Positions 7,414-15,771 of a stretch of DNA of 40,636 nt are shown here, piece by piece; the first letter of the stretch is position 1, and each line of letters opens with the position of its first letter. The notes beneath the pieces are model-generated. The model searched no databases. It saw nothing but the letters and a program-made list of their open reading frames with translations, and had not been told where the DNA came from. Origin of the DNA: DATMBL01 sp050735975 (GTDB lineage Bacteria > Desulfobacterota > Binatia > UBA9968); assembly GCA_050735975.1 (NCBI GenBank), contig JBOHVS010000217.1, positions 1 through 40,636 of the forward strand. The letters run 5' to 3'. A program made the position numbers and the translations under genes.

Positions 7414-8928
7414 ATGGAACATGTGCTCAGTTACATGACCTTTATACCGCTTGCCGGTATGGTTGTGGTTCTTCTCCTGCCGAGCAAGAGCCATAACCTG
7501 ATCCGCTGGCTTTCCGCCGCGTTTACGGTCCCGCCGCTTCTAATGGCAGCCTGGCTTTACGCCAATTTCGACCAAGGCAAAGCCGGTTTTCAATTCGAAG
7601 ACAAGTGGGCTTGGATTCCCGCCTACAACATCCAGTATTACGTCGGTGTCGACGGACTCAGCATTTCCATGGTGCTGCTGACCGCGCTGTTGAGCTTCCT
7701 CTGTATTTTCGCCTCTTGGGGTATCGAGAAGGCAGTCAAGGGTTACTTTGCGCTGTTCCTGCTCCTCGACACCGGTATGATGGGGGTGTTTGTCGCCCTG
7801 GATTTCTTCCTCTTCTTCATCTTCTGGGAAGTCATGCTATTGCCCATGTATTTCCTGATCGGCATCTGGGGCGGGCCACGACGTGAATACGCGGCCATCA
7901 AGTTCTTCATGTACACTTTATTCGGCAGCATGCTGATGCTGCTGGCAATACTCGCGCTCTATTTCACGAGCGAGCCCCATACCTTCGACATGACCGTGCT
8001 CATGGCCCAGGCCGGCAAATACAGCACGCAAGTGTTGCCTTTCTGGCCGTTCAATGAACTGCGGTGGGGATTTCAACATGCCGTCTGGATGGCAATGTTC
8101 ATCGGCTTCGCGATCAAGATCCCCGCTTTTCCCTTCCATACCTGGCTGCCCGATGCTCACGTGGAAGCGCCCACGGCGATCTCGGTCATCCTCGCCGGCG
8201 TTCTGCTCAAAATGGGCACCTACGGGATCCTGCGGATCAACTACCCGATGCTTCCCGTCGCGACGGCGGATCTTGCTTTCTGGTTGATCGGCGCCCTGGG
8301 GGCTTGGAACATCATCTATGGCGCCTTCTGCGCTATGGCGCAGACGGATCTCAAAAAACTGGTTGCCTATTCCAGCGTGAGCCACATGGGATACGTGATG
8401 TTGGGGATGGCGAGTTTTACCACTCAAGGGATCAACGGCGCCGTACTGCAAATGTTCAACCACGGAACCATCACCGCCATGTTGTTCCTCCTGGTCGGCG
8501 TGGTGTACGATCGCGCCCACCATCGCGACATCGAAGGATTCGGCGGCCTGGCGGCGATCATGCCGCTCTACACAGGCGTCACCGCGCTTGCCTTCTTTGC
8601 TTCGATGGGCCTCCCCGGTCTGTCCGGCTTCATCTCTGAAGTCTTGGTGCTGTTGGGGACGTGGCAGAGATATCCGGTGCTGACGATTTTGGGCGCCAGC
8701 GGTGTCATACTCACGGCCGGTTATATGTTGTGGACCATACAGCGGGTTTATCTAGGACCCCCCAACGAGAAGTATGCGGCGCTTCCGGAGATCAACGGTC
8801 GAGAGATGTTTACTTTGGTGCCGCTGGGAGCCATTGTGATTCTGCTGGGTGTCTATCCGAGCGTAGTTCTCGACCTCCTGCGCGCTTCGCTCGATCAGAT
8901 CAACCAAATCGTCACGCCGCATCTCTAA
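7414..8928 (+). CDS. nuoM: NADH-quinone oxidoreductase subunit M
   Basis: This is the second antiporter-like, proton-pumping subunit of complex I. At 504 residues it has about 14 helices. Landmarks are YYVGVDGLSISMVLL (about residues 75-89), the helix-5 glutamate in FIFWEVMLLPMYFLIG (about 133-148), the block WLPDAHVEAPTAISVILAGV (about 244-263) and MAQTDLKKLVAYSSVSHMGY. A purine-rich GGAGAATGTAGAAG precedes the ATG. nuoN follows 12 bases later. Nothing in the sequence departs from the family. Confidence 0.96.
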   Translation: MEHVLSYMTFIPLAGMVVVLLLPSKSHNLIRWLSAAFTVPPLLMAAWLYANFDQGKAGFQFEDKWAWIPAYNIQYYVGVDGLSISMVLLTALLSFLCIFASWGIEKAVKGYFALFLLLDTGMMGVFVALDFFLFFIFWEVMLLPMYFLIGIWGGPRREYAAIKFFMYTLFGSMLMLLAILALYFTSEPHTFDMTVLMAQAGKYSTQVLPFWPFNELRWGFQHAVWMAMFIGFAIKIPAFPFHTWLPDAHVEAPTAISVILAGVLLKMGTYGILRINYPMLPVATADLAFWLIGALGAWNIIYGAFCAMAQTDLKKLVAYSSVSHMGYVMLGMASFTTQGINGAVLQMFNHGTITAMLFLLVGVVYDRAHHRDIEGFGGLAAIMPLYTGVTALAFFASMGLPGLSGFISEVLVLLGTWQRYPVLTILGASGVILTAGYMLWTIQRVYLGPPNEKYAALPEINGREMFTLVPLGAIVILLGVYPSVVLDLLRASLDQINQIVTPHL

Positions 8929-8940
8929 CCTGGACGAGCC

Positions 8941-10425
8941 ATGGACCTGAAGAACCTCGAGAGCCTCAGCTTTTTTTATCCGGAGATTATTCTCACCGGC
9001 ACCATATTGCTGATCATCGTTCTGGACTTGTTGGTTAAGAGCCAGAAGACTTTGGCCGCGATTGCGACGATCGGGTGCGCGGGAGCCCTCCTGGCGACCT
9101 TCGATCTTTACAGCGCGCAGCCGGGTTGGCTCTTCCACCGCATGATTATTCTCGACAACTTCAGCTTGTTCTTTAAAATCATCTCGCTGGTTGCGACGAT
9201 TCTGGTCTTGTGGATGTCGGTGGGTAACAATGAAATTCGCCAGGTTTACCAAGGCGAATACTACGCCTTGCTGCTGACCAGCGCCCTCGGCATGTTTTTT
9301 ATGGCGTCATCGAGCAATCTCTTGATGGCTTACCTGTCGTTGGAACTGGTCAGTCTGACCTCCTACATCCTGACCGGTCTTCTGCCACACAATCGACGTT
9401 CCAGTGAGGCGGCGCTGAAATATCTGATTTACGGCGGCGTTGCATCCGGCACGATGATTTACGGTATGAGTTGGATTTATGGCATGACCGCCAGTCTCGA
9501 CTATGCAAGCATCCAGCAAATATTTGCCCAAGGCGAGATCAACAACACCGCTTTGTTCATGGCTTTTGTCTTCATCTTCGCCGGCTTTGGCTACAAGATC
9601 GTTTTCGTTCCCTTTCATATGTGGTCCCCGGATGTTTACCAAGGAGCGCCAACCCCGGTCACGGCGTTTCTTTCTGTGGCGTCCAATGCCGCGGGCATCG
9701 CAATTTTGATTCGGTTCTTTTTCCCCGGGGTTTCCCGGATGACGGCCGGAGGAGATTGGGCTTTCATCTCAGGCGTGGAATGGCCTCATGTGCTTCTGTT
9801 CGTGAGCATGATAACCATGACCCTGGGCAATCTTTCCGCCTTGAACCAGAACAATTTGAAGCGCATGTTGGCATACTCAGGCATTGCTCATGCCGGTTAC
9901 ATGCTTATGGGACTCGCCATTCTCAACAACGAAGGTCTCCAGGCGATACTCTTTTATCTTACGGTTTATCTCATTATGAATCTCGGCGCCTTCCTCGTGG
10001 TAGCGATGATGGCTAACGCCACGGGAAGCGAGGAGATCGATAGCTATCGCGGCTTGGCCTGGCGCGGCGCGGTCATTCCCGCCGCGTGTTTGGCTATTTT
10101 CCTCTTCTCTTTGACCGGCTTGCCGCCTTTTGCCGGCTTCATCGGCAAATTTTTTCTTTTCGCCGCCGTCCTCAAACAAGGCGGGGTTTTCGTTGTGCTC
10201 GCGCTTGTCGCTATCGTCAATAGCGTCATCTCGCTTTATTATTACGCCAAAGTCGTTAAGGTCATGTTTCTCGATGCACCCGATCCCGGCGACCAGCCGG
10301 TTGCAGTCAGCGCTAACGGCTTCACCTTGCTTTTACCGCTCACGGCCCTTACGATCATCCTGGGGATCTACTTCGGCCCCTTGGTTCAGTATACGAACCA
10401 ATCCCTTCGCTTCTTCATGAAGTAA
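8941..10425 (+). CDS. nuoN: NADH-quinone oxidoreductase subunit N
   Basis: This is the third antiporter-like, proton-pumping subunit, next to NuoK in the membrane arm. At 494 residues it has the usual 14 helices. Landmarks are YLSLELVSLTSYILTG (residues about 129-144, with the helix-5 glutamate), MWSPDVYQGAPTPVTAFLS (about 227-245) and LNQNNLKRMLAYSGIAHAGY (about 300-319). It is the last gene of the nuo operon; the next gene (mlaC-like) is 182 bases away behind its own ribosome site. Confidence 0.96.
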   Translation: MDLKNLESLSFFYPEIILTGTILLIIVLDLLVKSQKTLAAIATIGCAGALLATFDLYSAQPGWLFHRMIILDNFSLFFKIISLVATILVLWMSVGNNEIRQVYQGEYYALLLTSALGMFFMASSSNLLMAYLSLELVSLTSYILTGLLPHNRRSSEAALKYLIYGGVASGTMIYGMSWIYGMTASLDYASIQQIFAQGEINNTALFMAFVFIFAGFGYKIVFVPFHMWSPDVYQGAPTPVTAFLSVASNAAGIAILIRFFFPGVSRMTAGGDWAFISGVEWPHVLLFVSMITMTLGNLSALNQNNLKRMLAYSGIAHAGYMLMGLAILNNEGLQAILFYLTVYLIMNLGAFLVVAMMANATGSEEIDSYRGLAWRGAVIPAACLAIFLFSLTGLPPFAGFIGKFFLFAAVLKQGGVFVVLALVAIVNSVISLYYYAKVVKVMFLDAPDPGDQPVAVSANGFTLLLPLTALTIILGIYFGPLVQYTNQSLRFFMK

Positions 10426-10428
10426 GGT

Positions 10429-10468
10429 TCGAAAAAGACCTCTGACCGGGCACGGTTCATTTTTCGCT
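10429..10468 (+). terminator. Possible weak terminator after nuoN
   Basis: Just after the nuoN stop, CGAAAAA at 10430-10436 can pair with TTTTTCG at 10460-10466. Additional imperfect pairing (ACC with GGT) lies inside, around a GC-rich loop. The T-run is part of the stem, so this is not a textbook terminator. Position at the operon end is the main support. Confidence 0.3.
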
Positions 10469-10607
10469 AAATCTGTCGATCTCCGGGCGCTGGCGTGAGC
10501 CATTTACACGTTGGGGCCTCGCATTCCTGCTGAAATTCCTGCAATTTCAATGTTCCTTCCCATTTGGCCCTCTGATTGCGTTTTCCCTGTAGTCTCAGGG
10601 AGGTCCC

Positions 10608-11201
10608 ATGATTCATGGCAAAAAGCGACTGGTTTTAAGTTTATTTATTTTCATTTCTGCTTGCAGCGAAGCCCTGGCGAGCACGCCGACACAACAAATT
10701 CAAGAAACCATTCAACGGGTGGTGAACATCGTTAACGAAGCAACGGAGCGTGGCGAGGCGGAAAAACGAGAACTGCTCCGTCAGGCATTGTTGCCCCGTT
10801 TTGATTTCGTCGAAATGGCCAAAAGGGCTCTAGGCAAACATTGGAACAGCGTTCCCGGGCGACAGCAGGAGTTTGTTGCGGCTTTCGCGGAGTTTTTGGG
10901 AAACGCCTACGTTGGCAAGATTGTTTCTTACAAAGACGAGAAGATCATCTTTGTCCGTGAGTCGATGGATAAGGAAAATGCTCAAGTCGATACCCAGGTT
11001 ATCCCGAGTAAAGGCGAGCCGTTTCCCGTCAACTACCGGCTTCACCAGGTGCAAGGCGAATGGAAAATCTACGATGTCGTAGTGGAGCAGGTTAGCCTGG
11101 TCAATAACTATCGCTCCCAGTTCAATCGAGTTCTGACATCAGGGTCATTTGACGATCTTATGAAGCTGCTGAAGGAGAAGGGCTCGCAACAGGGAATCTG
11201 A
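10608..11201 (+). CDS. MlaC/Ttg2D-family periplasmic phospholipid-binding protein
   Basis: MlaC-family proteins shuttle phospholipids across the periplasm between outer-membrane and inner-membrane parts of the Mla system. An N-terminal signal peptide is clear (KKRLVLSLFIFISACSEALA, cut near residue 24). The mature part has family features: LLPRFDFVEMAKRALGKHW (about 62-80), an FAEFLGNAYVGKI block, PVNYRLHQVQGEWKIYDVVV and a VSLVNNYRSQFNRVL C-terminal segment. AGGGAGG lies seven bases before the ATG. No mlaD, mlaE or mlaF neighbours are present, so the rest of the transporter must be elsewhere. After the TGA the frame stays open for about 50 codons, but that part has no family similarity. Confidence 0.85.
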   Translation: MIHGKKRLVLSLFIFISACSEALASTPTQQIQETIQRVVNIVNEATERGEAEKRELLRQALLPRFDFVEMAKRALGKHWNSVPGRQQEFVAAFAEFLGNAYVGKIVSYKDEKIIFVRESMDKENAQVDTQVIPSKGEPFPVNYRLHQVQGEWKIYDVVVEQVSLVNNYRSQFNRVLTSGSFDDLMKLLKEKGSQQGI

Positions 11202-11335
11202 GCCTGTCCCGACCGCGTCGGATTTCTTCCAAACCTACCGGGTCTTTACACCAGAGCTAGCCGCAATATACGTTGGCGCGAGGCGATTGAGCGCAACGCC
11301 TGCCTGTGCGTCGCACGCAGACAGGAAGCCTATGA

Positions 11336-11358
11336 GGTTTTTTCATCAGCAGCCTGCT
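11336..11358 (-). repeat. Second copy of possible dispersed-repeat end
   Basis: On the minus strand this reads CAGGCTGCTG, then ATGAAAAAA. It shares the core CAGGCTGCTG plus A-tract with 256-270 in the nuoA-nuoB gap, and overlaps the GST stop codon. Directly beside it (about 11298-11325) is an imperfect inverted repeat, CCTGCCTGTGCGT with ACGCAGACAGG. The whole of 11202-11356 otherwise contains no gene. Confidence 0.35.
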
Positions 11359-11977
11359 AGGTTAACGGTAGCATGATGTGCTTTTGATACGGAGGGCGGT
11401 CGCGAAGGCGGCTGTACCAGCGGTCGAGGTTGTCAAATTTAGGCCGTTCGATCGGCAAATTGAACCAACGATAGGCCCAAACGCCGGCGGGAATATCACC
11501 GATCGACAGACTATCGCCGCCCAGGTAGCTGCTCTTGGACAGGTGGCGATCGACAATCTTCCAAGCGTTGACAGTCTTCTCGAGCGCGTTCTTTAGAACG
11601 CTTGGATCGCGTTTATCTTCGGGCGTGCGGATCAGTGTCCAGAACAACGGTACGATGGCCGGGTTGAGTGTGGAAAGCTGCCAATCCATCCAACGATTCG
11701 CGTTCCCCCTGCCCTCGGGCGTGTCTGGCAGCAGCTTTTCCCGGCCGTACTTATCAACGAGGTAACGCATGATGCTGTTGGACTCCCACAACGTGAAGCT
11801 TCCATCCTGGATTGTCGGCACGAGTCCATTGGGATTCATGTCGATATACGCTTGATCCTTGTTTCCACCGAATTTGCCTCCCCAATCGACGCGCTCGAAC
11901 TCGAGCCCGAGCTCGCCGCAACACCAAAGGACTTTTTGCACATTGGACGAATCCGTCCTTCCCCAGATCTTAAGCAT
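11357..11977 (-). CDS. Glutathione S-transferase family protein
   Basis: Cytosolic GSTs conjugate glutathione to electrophiles or use it as a cofactor. The N-terminal thioredoxin-like domain begins with LKIWGRTDSSNVQKVLWCCGELG; the SSN segment is where the catalytic Ser or Tyr of the family lies. The glutathione-binding block NPNGLVPTIQDGSFTLWESN is intact (about residues 48-67). An all-helical C-terminal domain follows, with the typical SIGDIPAG capping motif. The frame can start at GTG 11989, but GGAGG (inside those extra codons) lies five bases before the ATG at 11977, so that start is chosen (206 residues). The gene stands alone. A gshB for making glutathione is also in the window. Confidence 0.88.
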   Translation of the reverse strand: MLKIWGRTDSSNVQKVLWCCGELGLEFERVDWGGKFGGNKDQAYIDMNPNGLVPTIQDGSFTLWESNSIMRYLVDKYGREKLLPDTPEGRGNANRWMDWQLSTLNPAIVPLFWTLIRTPEDKRDPSVLKNALEKTVNAWKIVDRHLSKSSYLGGDSLSIGDIPAGVWAYRWFNLPIERPKFDNLDRWYSRLRDRPPYQKHIMLPLT

Positions 11978-12246
11978 GATGGCCTCCACTGATTTCCGGA
12001 TATTTATCCCGCGTTCTTACCACGGGAGAGGAGTTTAGTCGAGCCAGCTAATCTCTCGTTTTCGGCAGTTATCTGTTACAAGAATGGGTGGCACCGGGGT
12101 CGGAAAGTCTTCCTTTATGCCCGCCTGGGGCACCCAGCTGAAAGAAAAAACATATGTGGGACATTCGTAGCCTACATAAGAAGCATCGCTGACCCCCCAT
12201 ATGAAGCCTCGAGCAACAAAAAGTGATTTTTTTTCGTCCCGCCCCC
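11978..12246. other. Intergenic region upstream of groES, no gene seen
   Basis: Between the GST start and the groES promoter there are about 270 bases without a credible gene. A minus-strand frame (12035-12301) is open but has no recognisable protein features. An imperfect inverted repeat is present: CATATGTGGGAC at 12152-12163 against GACCCCCCATATG at 12191-12203. No CIRCE element (TTAGCACTC-N9-GAGTGCTAA) is visible here. Confidence 0.6.
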
Positions 12247-12274
12247 TTGACGATTGGATATACGAGATTAAATT
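12247..12274 (+). promoter_or_regulatory. Likely groESL promoter
   Basis: TTGACG at 12247-12252 matches the -35 consensus in five of six positions. TAAATT at 12269-12274, after a 16-base spacer, is a fair -10. The start would lie about 50 bases before groES. The CCCTTGA context also resembles a heat-shock sigma -35, but no CCCCAT-type -10 follows. No CIRCE operator is present, so HrcA control is unlikely. Confidence 0.5.
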
Positions 12275-12332
12275 GGGGCAGCCAACCGGTCTTTTGGGCA
12301 CCTAAATCTACGTTTTATTTCAGGAGGGTTTT

Positions 12333-12623
12333 ATGGCGACAAAGATTCGTCCCCTACAGGATAGGGTGATAGTCAAGCGAATTGAAGAGGAGGAGAAGAC
12401 CAAGGGCGGGATTATTATTCCCGACACCGCGAAAGAGAAGCCCCAGGAGGGGCGTGTCGTTGCGGTTGGTCCGGGAAAACACGATGACGGGAAAGTCATC
12501 CCCTTGGGGGTTAAGGCTGGTGACAAGATCCTGTTTGGGAAATATTCCGGCACTGAAATCAAGCTCGACGGCGAGGAGCATCTCATTTTGCGGGAAGATG
12601 ACATCCTCGGGGTAATCGAATAA
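12333..12623 (+). CDS. groES: Co-chaperonin GroES
   Basis: GroES is the heptameric lid of the GroEL folding chamber. The 96-residue product has the full family pattern: IRPLQDRVIVKRIEEEE at the start, the mobile loop KTKGGIIIPDTAKEKPQEG (about residues 23-41) containing the hydrophobic triplet III that docks on GroEL, and the ending YSGTEIKLDGEEHLILREDDIL. AGGAGGG lies seven bases before the ATG. groEL follows 13 bases later, so the two are co-transcribed. Confidence 0.97.
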   Translation: MATKIRPLQDRVIVKRIEEEEKTKGGIIIPDTAKEKPQEGRVVAVGPGKHDDGKVIPLGVKAGDKILFGKYSGTEIKLDGEEHLILREDDILGVIE

Positions 12624-12636
12624 GGAGGATTGGAAG

Positions 12637-14256
12637 ATGGCTGCGAAAGATGTTCGCTTTAGCGAAGACGCGCGGAATAGAGTACTCCGCGGTGTCAATG
12701 TATTGGCCGATGCGGTTACGGTCACCTTAGGACCCAAGGGACGTAATGTCTGTCTTGAGAAGTCATGGGGCGCGCCTACGATTACCAAAGACGGCGTCAC
12801 TGTGGCCAAGGAGATACAGCTCGAAGATAAATTCGAGAACATGGGTGCCCAGATGGTCAAAGAAGTGGCCAGCAAGACTTCCGATGTCGCCGGTGACGGC
12901 ACTACCACAGCTACGGTGCTGTCCCGCGCCATCTTTAGCGAAGGCTTAAAACTGGTTGCGGCGGGTCATGACCCGATGAGCATCAAACGGGGAATTGATA
13001 AGGCGGTGGCAAAAGTGGTGGATGAGCTTAAAGCAATGTCAAAGCCGACGCGCGACAGAGACGAGATCGCGCAGGTCGGGACCATTTCCGCCAACAATGA
13101 CAAGACCATCGGCGATATCCTGGCCGAAGCCATGGATAAAGTAGGGAAAGAGGGCGTCATCACAGTGGAGGAGGCGAAGGGCCTGGAAACCACGCTCGAT
13201 CTGGTTGAAGGTATGCGCTTTGATCGTGGCTATCTTTCTCCTTACTTTGTGACTGATCCGGAAAGGATGGAGTGTGTCTATGAGGACGTCTACCTCCTGA
13301 TCAATGAGAAGAAGATCTCCAATATGAAGGATCTTCTGCCGGTCCTTGAGAACGTCGCGAAAACCAGCAAGCCTTTGCTGATCATCGCCGAGGAACTCGA
13401 AGGCGAGGCGTTGGCGACCCTGGTCGTTAACAAGCTCCGCGGCACCTTGAGAGTGGTCGCGGTTAAAGCCCCAGGCTTCGGCGATCGACGTAAAGCGATG
13501 TTGGAAGATATCGCTATCTTGACCGACGGCAAGATGATCGCTGAGGAGCTCGGGATCAAGCTGGAGAACGTCGCGTTGAAAGATCTGGGCCGCGCAAAAC
13601 GGATTATTGTCGACAAGGACAACACCACGATCGTCGAGGGTGCGGGCAAGAAATCGGCGATCGAGGGGCGCATCTCCCAGATCCGCGCTCAGATCGACGA
13701 GACGACCTCCGACTACGACCGCGAAAAATTGCAGGAGCGGTTGGCCAAATTGGCCGGTGGCGTGGCGGTGGTGAAGGTCGGAGCGGCGACTGAGATCGAA
13801 ATGAAGGAGAAAAAGGCCCGCGTCGAAGACGCTCTTCACGCCACTCGGGCGGCGGTGGAAGAAGGCATCGTTCCAGGCGGGGGAGTGGCTCTCATTCGCG
13901 TAGCGGCTACGCTTGCGAATCTACGCGTCTCCGAAGATGAAAGAGTCGGGGTTCGCATCGTCCAGAAAGCCCTCGAGGAGCCGGCGCGTTGGATCGCTGC
14001 CAATGCAGGCGCGGATGGTTCGGTTGTTCTGGACAAAATCAAGAACGGCAAAGGGGCGTTTGGCTTCAACGCGGCTACCGAAGAATTCGAAGATCTGGTC
14101 AAGGCGGGAATCGTCGATCCGACTAAAGTAGTCCGTACGGCGCTGCAGAACGCTGCCTCGGTTGCCGGCCTGCTGATTACGACAGAAGCGATGATTGCCG
14201 AGAAACCGGAAAAGAAAAAGGAAGTCCCGTCCATGCCGCATGGAGATGACTTCTAA
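12637..14256 (+). CDS. groEL: Chaperonin GroEL
   Basis: GroEL is the double-ring ATP-driven folding chamber. The ATP-site blocks are intact: TLGPKGRNV (about residues 30-38), the DGTTTATVL motif with the catalytic aspartate (about 86-94) and GGGVAL (about 412-417). At 539 residues the length is normal. The C-terminus is KKEVPSMPHGDDF in place of the usual flexible Gly-Gly-Met tail that lines the cavity floor. AAGGAGG precedes the ATG. The gene ends in front of a strong terminator. Confidence 0.97.
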   Translation: MAAKDVRFSEDARNRVLRGVNVLADAVTVTLGPKGRNVCLEKSWGAPTITKDGVTVAKEIQLEDKFENMGAQMVKEVASKTSDVAGDGTTTATVLSRAIFSEGLKLVAAGHDPMSIKRGIDKAVAKVVDELKAMSKPTRDRDEIAQVGTISANNDKTIGDILAEAMDKVGKEGVITVEEAKGLETTLDLVEGMRFDRGYLSPYFVTDPERMECVYEDVYLLINEKKISNMKDLLPVLENVAKTSKPLLIIAEELEGEALATLVVNKLRGTLRVVAVKAPGFGDRRKAMLEDIAILTDGKMIAEELGIKLENVALKDLGRAKRIIVDKDNTTIVEGAGKKSAIEGRISQIRAQIDETTSDYDREKLQERLAKLAGGVAVVKVGAATEIEMKEKKARVEDALHATRAAVEEGIVPGGGVALIRVAATLANLRVSEDERVGVRIVQKALEEPARWIAANAGADGSVVLDKIKNGKGAFGFNAATEEFEDLVKAGIVDPTKVVRTALQNAASVAGLLITTEAMIAEKPEKKKEVPSMPHGDDF

Positions 14257-14285
14257 TAAATCGCCGGAACTTCTTTTGTAAGACG

Positions 14286-14318
14286 AAAGGGGCACCCGAA
14301 CGGGTGCCCCTTTCTTGT
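14286..14318 (+). terminator. Intrinsic terminator of groESL
   Basis: A perfect 12-bp stem AAAGGGGCACCC (14286-14297) pairs with GGGTGCCCCTTT (14302-14313) around a GAAC loop. The stem ends in T bases and a T-rich CTTGTTA follows. It lies 30 bases after the groEL stop, separating groESL from the dnaJ-like gene. Confidence 0.92.
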
Positions 14319-14416
14319 TATAAAGTGCTGGAACTGGCGGATACCGGCAATCGGGAAAGAGCGACAGGGTTGTTGACTGGTCGAAAATGGCTGTGCAAAC
14401 TTCTTAGTACTACCTG

Positions 14417-15436
14417 ATGGAACAGCAAGATTACTACAAGGTCCTAGGCGTGCAACGTTCCGCCGACCTTGACGAGATTCGCAAAGCGTACCGAAAACTT
14501 GCCCGCAAATACCACCCCGATGTTAATCCGGGCGACAAACAAGCTGAGGATAAGTTCAAGCAGATATCCGCCGCTCACGAGGTTCTTGGCGATCCGGAGA
14601 AGCGCAAAAGATACGATGAATTCGGCGAGGCAGGGCTGGCGCCGGGTTTTGATCCGGAAAAAGCCAAAGCCTACCAACAGTGGCGCCAGCAATCGGAGCA
14701 AACGGGAGGTTCGTTCAGATTTCAGTTTGGCGACTCTGATGATGTATTCAACTTTGGTGACCTCGGTGAATTTTTCCGTCGCCGGGCTGCGGCGGAACGG
14801 TCGACCGGCTCCGGGCGGGATACCGAAGCCGAAATGGACATCGACTTTCTCGACGCGGTTAGAGGTTTTCAAGCGGCGTTGACCGTCCAGAGGCCGGTGA
14901 GTTGCAGGGAGTGCCGCGGCACCGGGTCAAAAACTGGCAGCAGGAACAACCGATGCCCCGCTTGCGGCGGCTCTGGACGGATTGTTCGGCCGGAAACGGT
15001 CCGCGTCAACGTTCCGCCCGGAGCCGAAACGGGAAAGCGAATTCGTGTGCCGGGAAAGGGTGGCAGCGGTGCGGGCGGCGCGTCGCCCGGAGATCTTTAC
15101 ATCACGCCGAGGGTGCGACCGCATCCGCTGCTTGCGCGCTCTGGTCGTGACCTCACGATGGACCTGCCGATCACGATGGGCGAGGCCCTCAAAGGGGCTA
15201 CCATCGAGGTTCCCACGCCGACGGGACGAGTCAAAGTCAAAGTGCCTCAAGGTGTTCAGAGCGGCCAGCTCCTGCGGATCAAAGGCAAGGGAGTGCAGGC
15301 GCACGGGCGCGATCCCGCCGGAGATCTCTATTTACGGCTGATGATCCGGGCGCCGCATGGCGGGGTCCCCAAAGAAGTCGCGGAGCGGATCGACAAGGCC
15401 TACAGTGAAGACGTACGGAAAGACATTCGACTCTAA
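14417..15436 (+). CDS. DnaJ-family co-chaperone with a halved zinc centre
   Basis: J-domain proteins deliver clients to DnaK and stimulate its ATPase. The J domain (residues about 5-70) has the essential HPD at 33-35. A G/F-like linker follows (about 95-120). The zinc region has only two CxxCxGxG motifs, Cys163/Cys166 (CRECRGTG) and Cys180/Cys183 (CPACGGSG), where canonical DnaJ has four. They can bind one zinc, not two. The two beta-barrel client domains follow (VNVPPGAETGKRIRVPGKGG, DLYITPRVRPHPLLARSGRD, PTPTGRVKVKVPQGVQSG). It is thus between type I DnaJ and CbpA. The downstream CbpM/HspR-like gene supports a stress role. Confidence 0.9.
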   Translation: MEQQDYYKVLGVQRSADLDEIRKAYRKLARKYHPDVNPGDKQAEDKFKQISAAHEVLGDPEKRKRYDEFGEAGLAPGFDPEKAKAYQQWRQQSEQTGGSFRFQFGDSDDVFNFGDLGEFFRRRAAAERSTGSGRDTEAEMDIDFLDAVRGFQAALTVQRPVSCRECRGTGSKTGSRNNRCPACGGSGRIVRPETVRVNVPPGAETGKRIRVPGKGGSGAGGASPGDLYITPRVRPHPLLARSGRDLTMDLPITMGEALKGATIEVPTPTGRVKVKVPQGVQSGQLLRIKGKGVQAHGRDPAGDLYLRLMIRAPHGGVPKEVAERIDKAYSEDVRKDIRL

Positions 15437-15450
15437 CCTAAGATAAGACA

Positions 15451-15738
15451 ATGGCGAAGAGATACTTTCGGATTACCGACGTGGTTAAGCTCTGCAGTGT
15501 GAGCAAGCGGTTTGTCATTTTCCTTGAGCGTGAAAATTTGATCACGCCGGTCGTGCGCAAGCATGAGAAAGTGTACCCTCTGAAGGAAGTGGACCGGATC
15601 CGTGTGGCGCGAGTCCTTGTCCGAGAGATGGGAGTTAATCTCGAAGGAGTGGAAATAGTTCTACACATGCGGGAACAGATCATCAGCATACGGCAGCGGC
15701 TGTCAACACTGATGATCAAATTGCCGCCTGAGGAATAG
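15451..15738 (+). CDS. MerR-type HTH regulator or chaperone modulator (CbpM/HspR-like)
   Basis: The 95-residue product begins with a MerR-like winged helix-turn-helix (YFRITDVVKLCSVSKRFVIF, then LERENLITPVVRKHEKVYPL, about residues 5-44). The second half is a charged helix that could be a coiled coil (VEIVLHMREQIISIRQRLS). Small proteins of this type downstream of dnaJ or cbpA are either CbpM, which inhibits CbpA, or HspR, which represses chaperone operons. Sequence alone does not decide between them. It starts 14 bases after the dnaJ-like stop and is probably co-transcribed with it. Confidence 0.75.
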   Translation: MAKRYFRITDVVKLCSVSKRFVIFLERENLITPVVRKHEKVYPLKEVDRIRVARVLVREMGVNLEGVEIVLHMREQIISIRQRLSTLMIKLPPEE

Positions 15739-15771
15739 TAAGCCCGGGGTAAACGCATCGAGGTGAGTGTC

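Noticed and set aside
11202..11360. Possible readthrough of the mlaC-like TGA as selenocysteine, since the frame stays open for about 50 codons
   Set aside because: The downstream peptide has no MlaC similarity, the protein is already full length at the TGA, and the region contains a repeat. Nothing like the rhodanese case.
12152..12203. Inverted repeat CATATGTGGG / CCCCCCATATG considered as a heat-shock operator
   Set aside because: It does not match CIRCE or HAIR elements, has mismatches and a 27-base gap, and is about 45 bases upstream of the -35.
12035..12301. An 88-codon minus-strand frame upstream of groES
   Set aside because: No ribosome site, no recognisable domain, and it overlaps the likely groESL promoter. 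More likely intergenic repeat-like sequence.
13039..13839. A 266-codon open frame antisense to groEL, and similar long antisense frames inside nuoD, nuoL and gshB
   Set aside because: They are shadows of GC-rich, strongly coding genes. Their translations have no recognisable domain, and the sense genes are certain.
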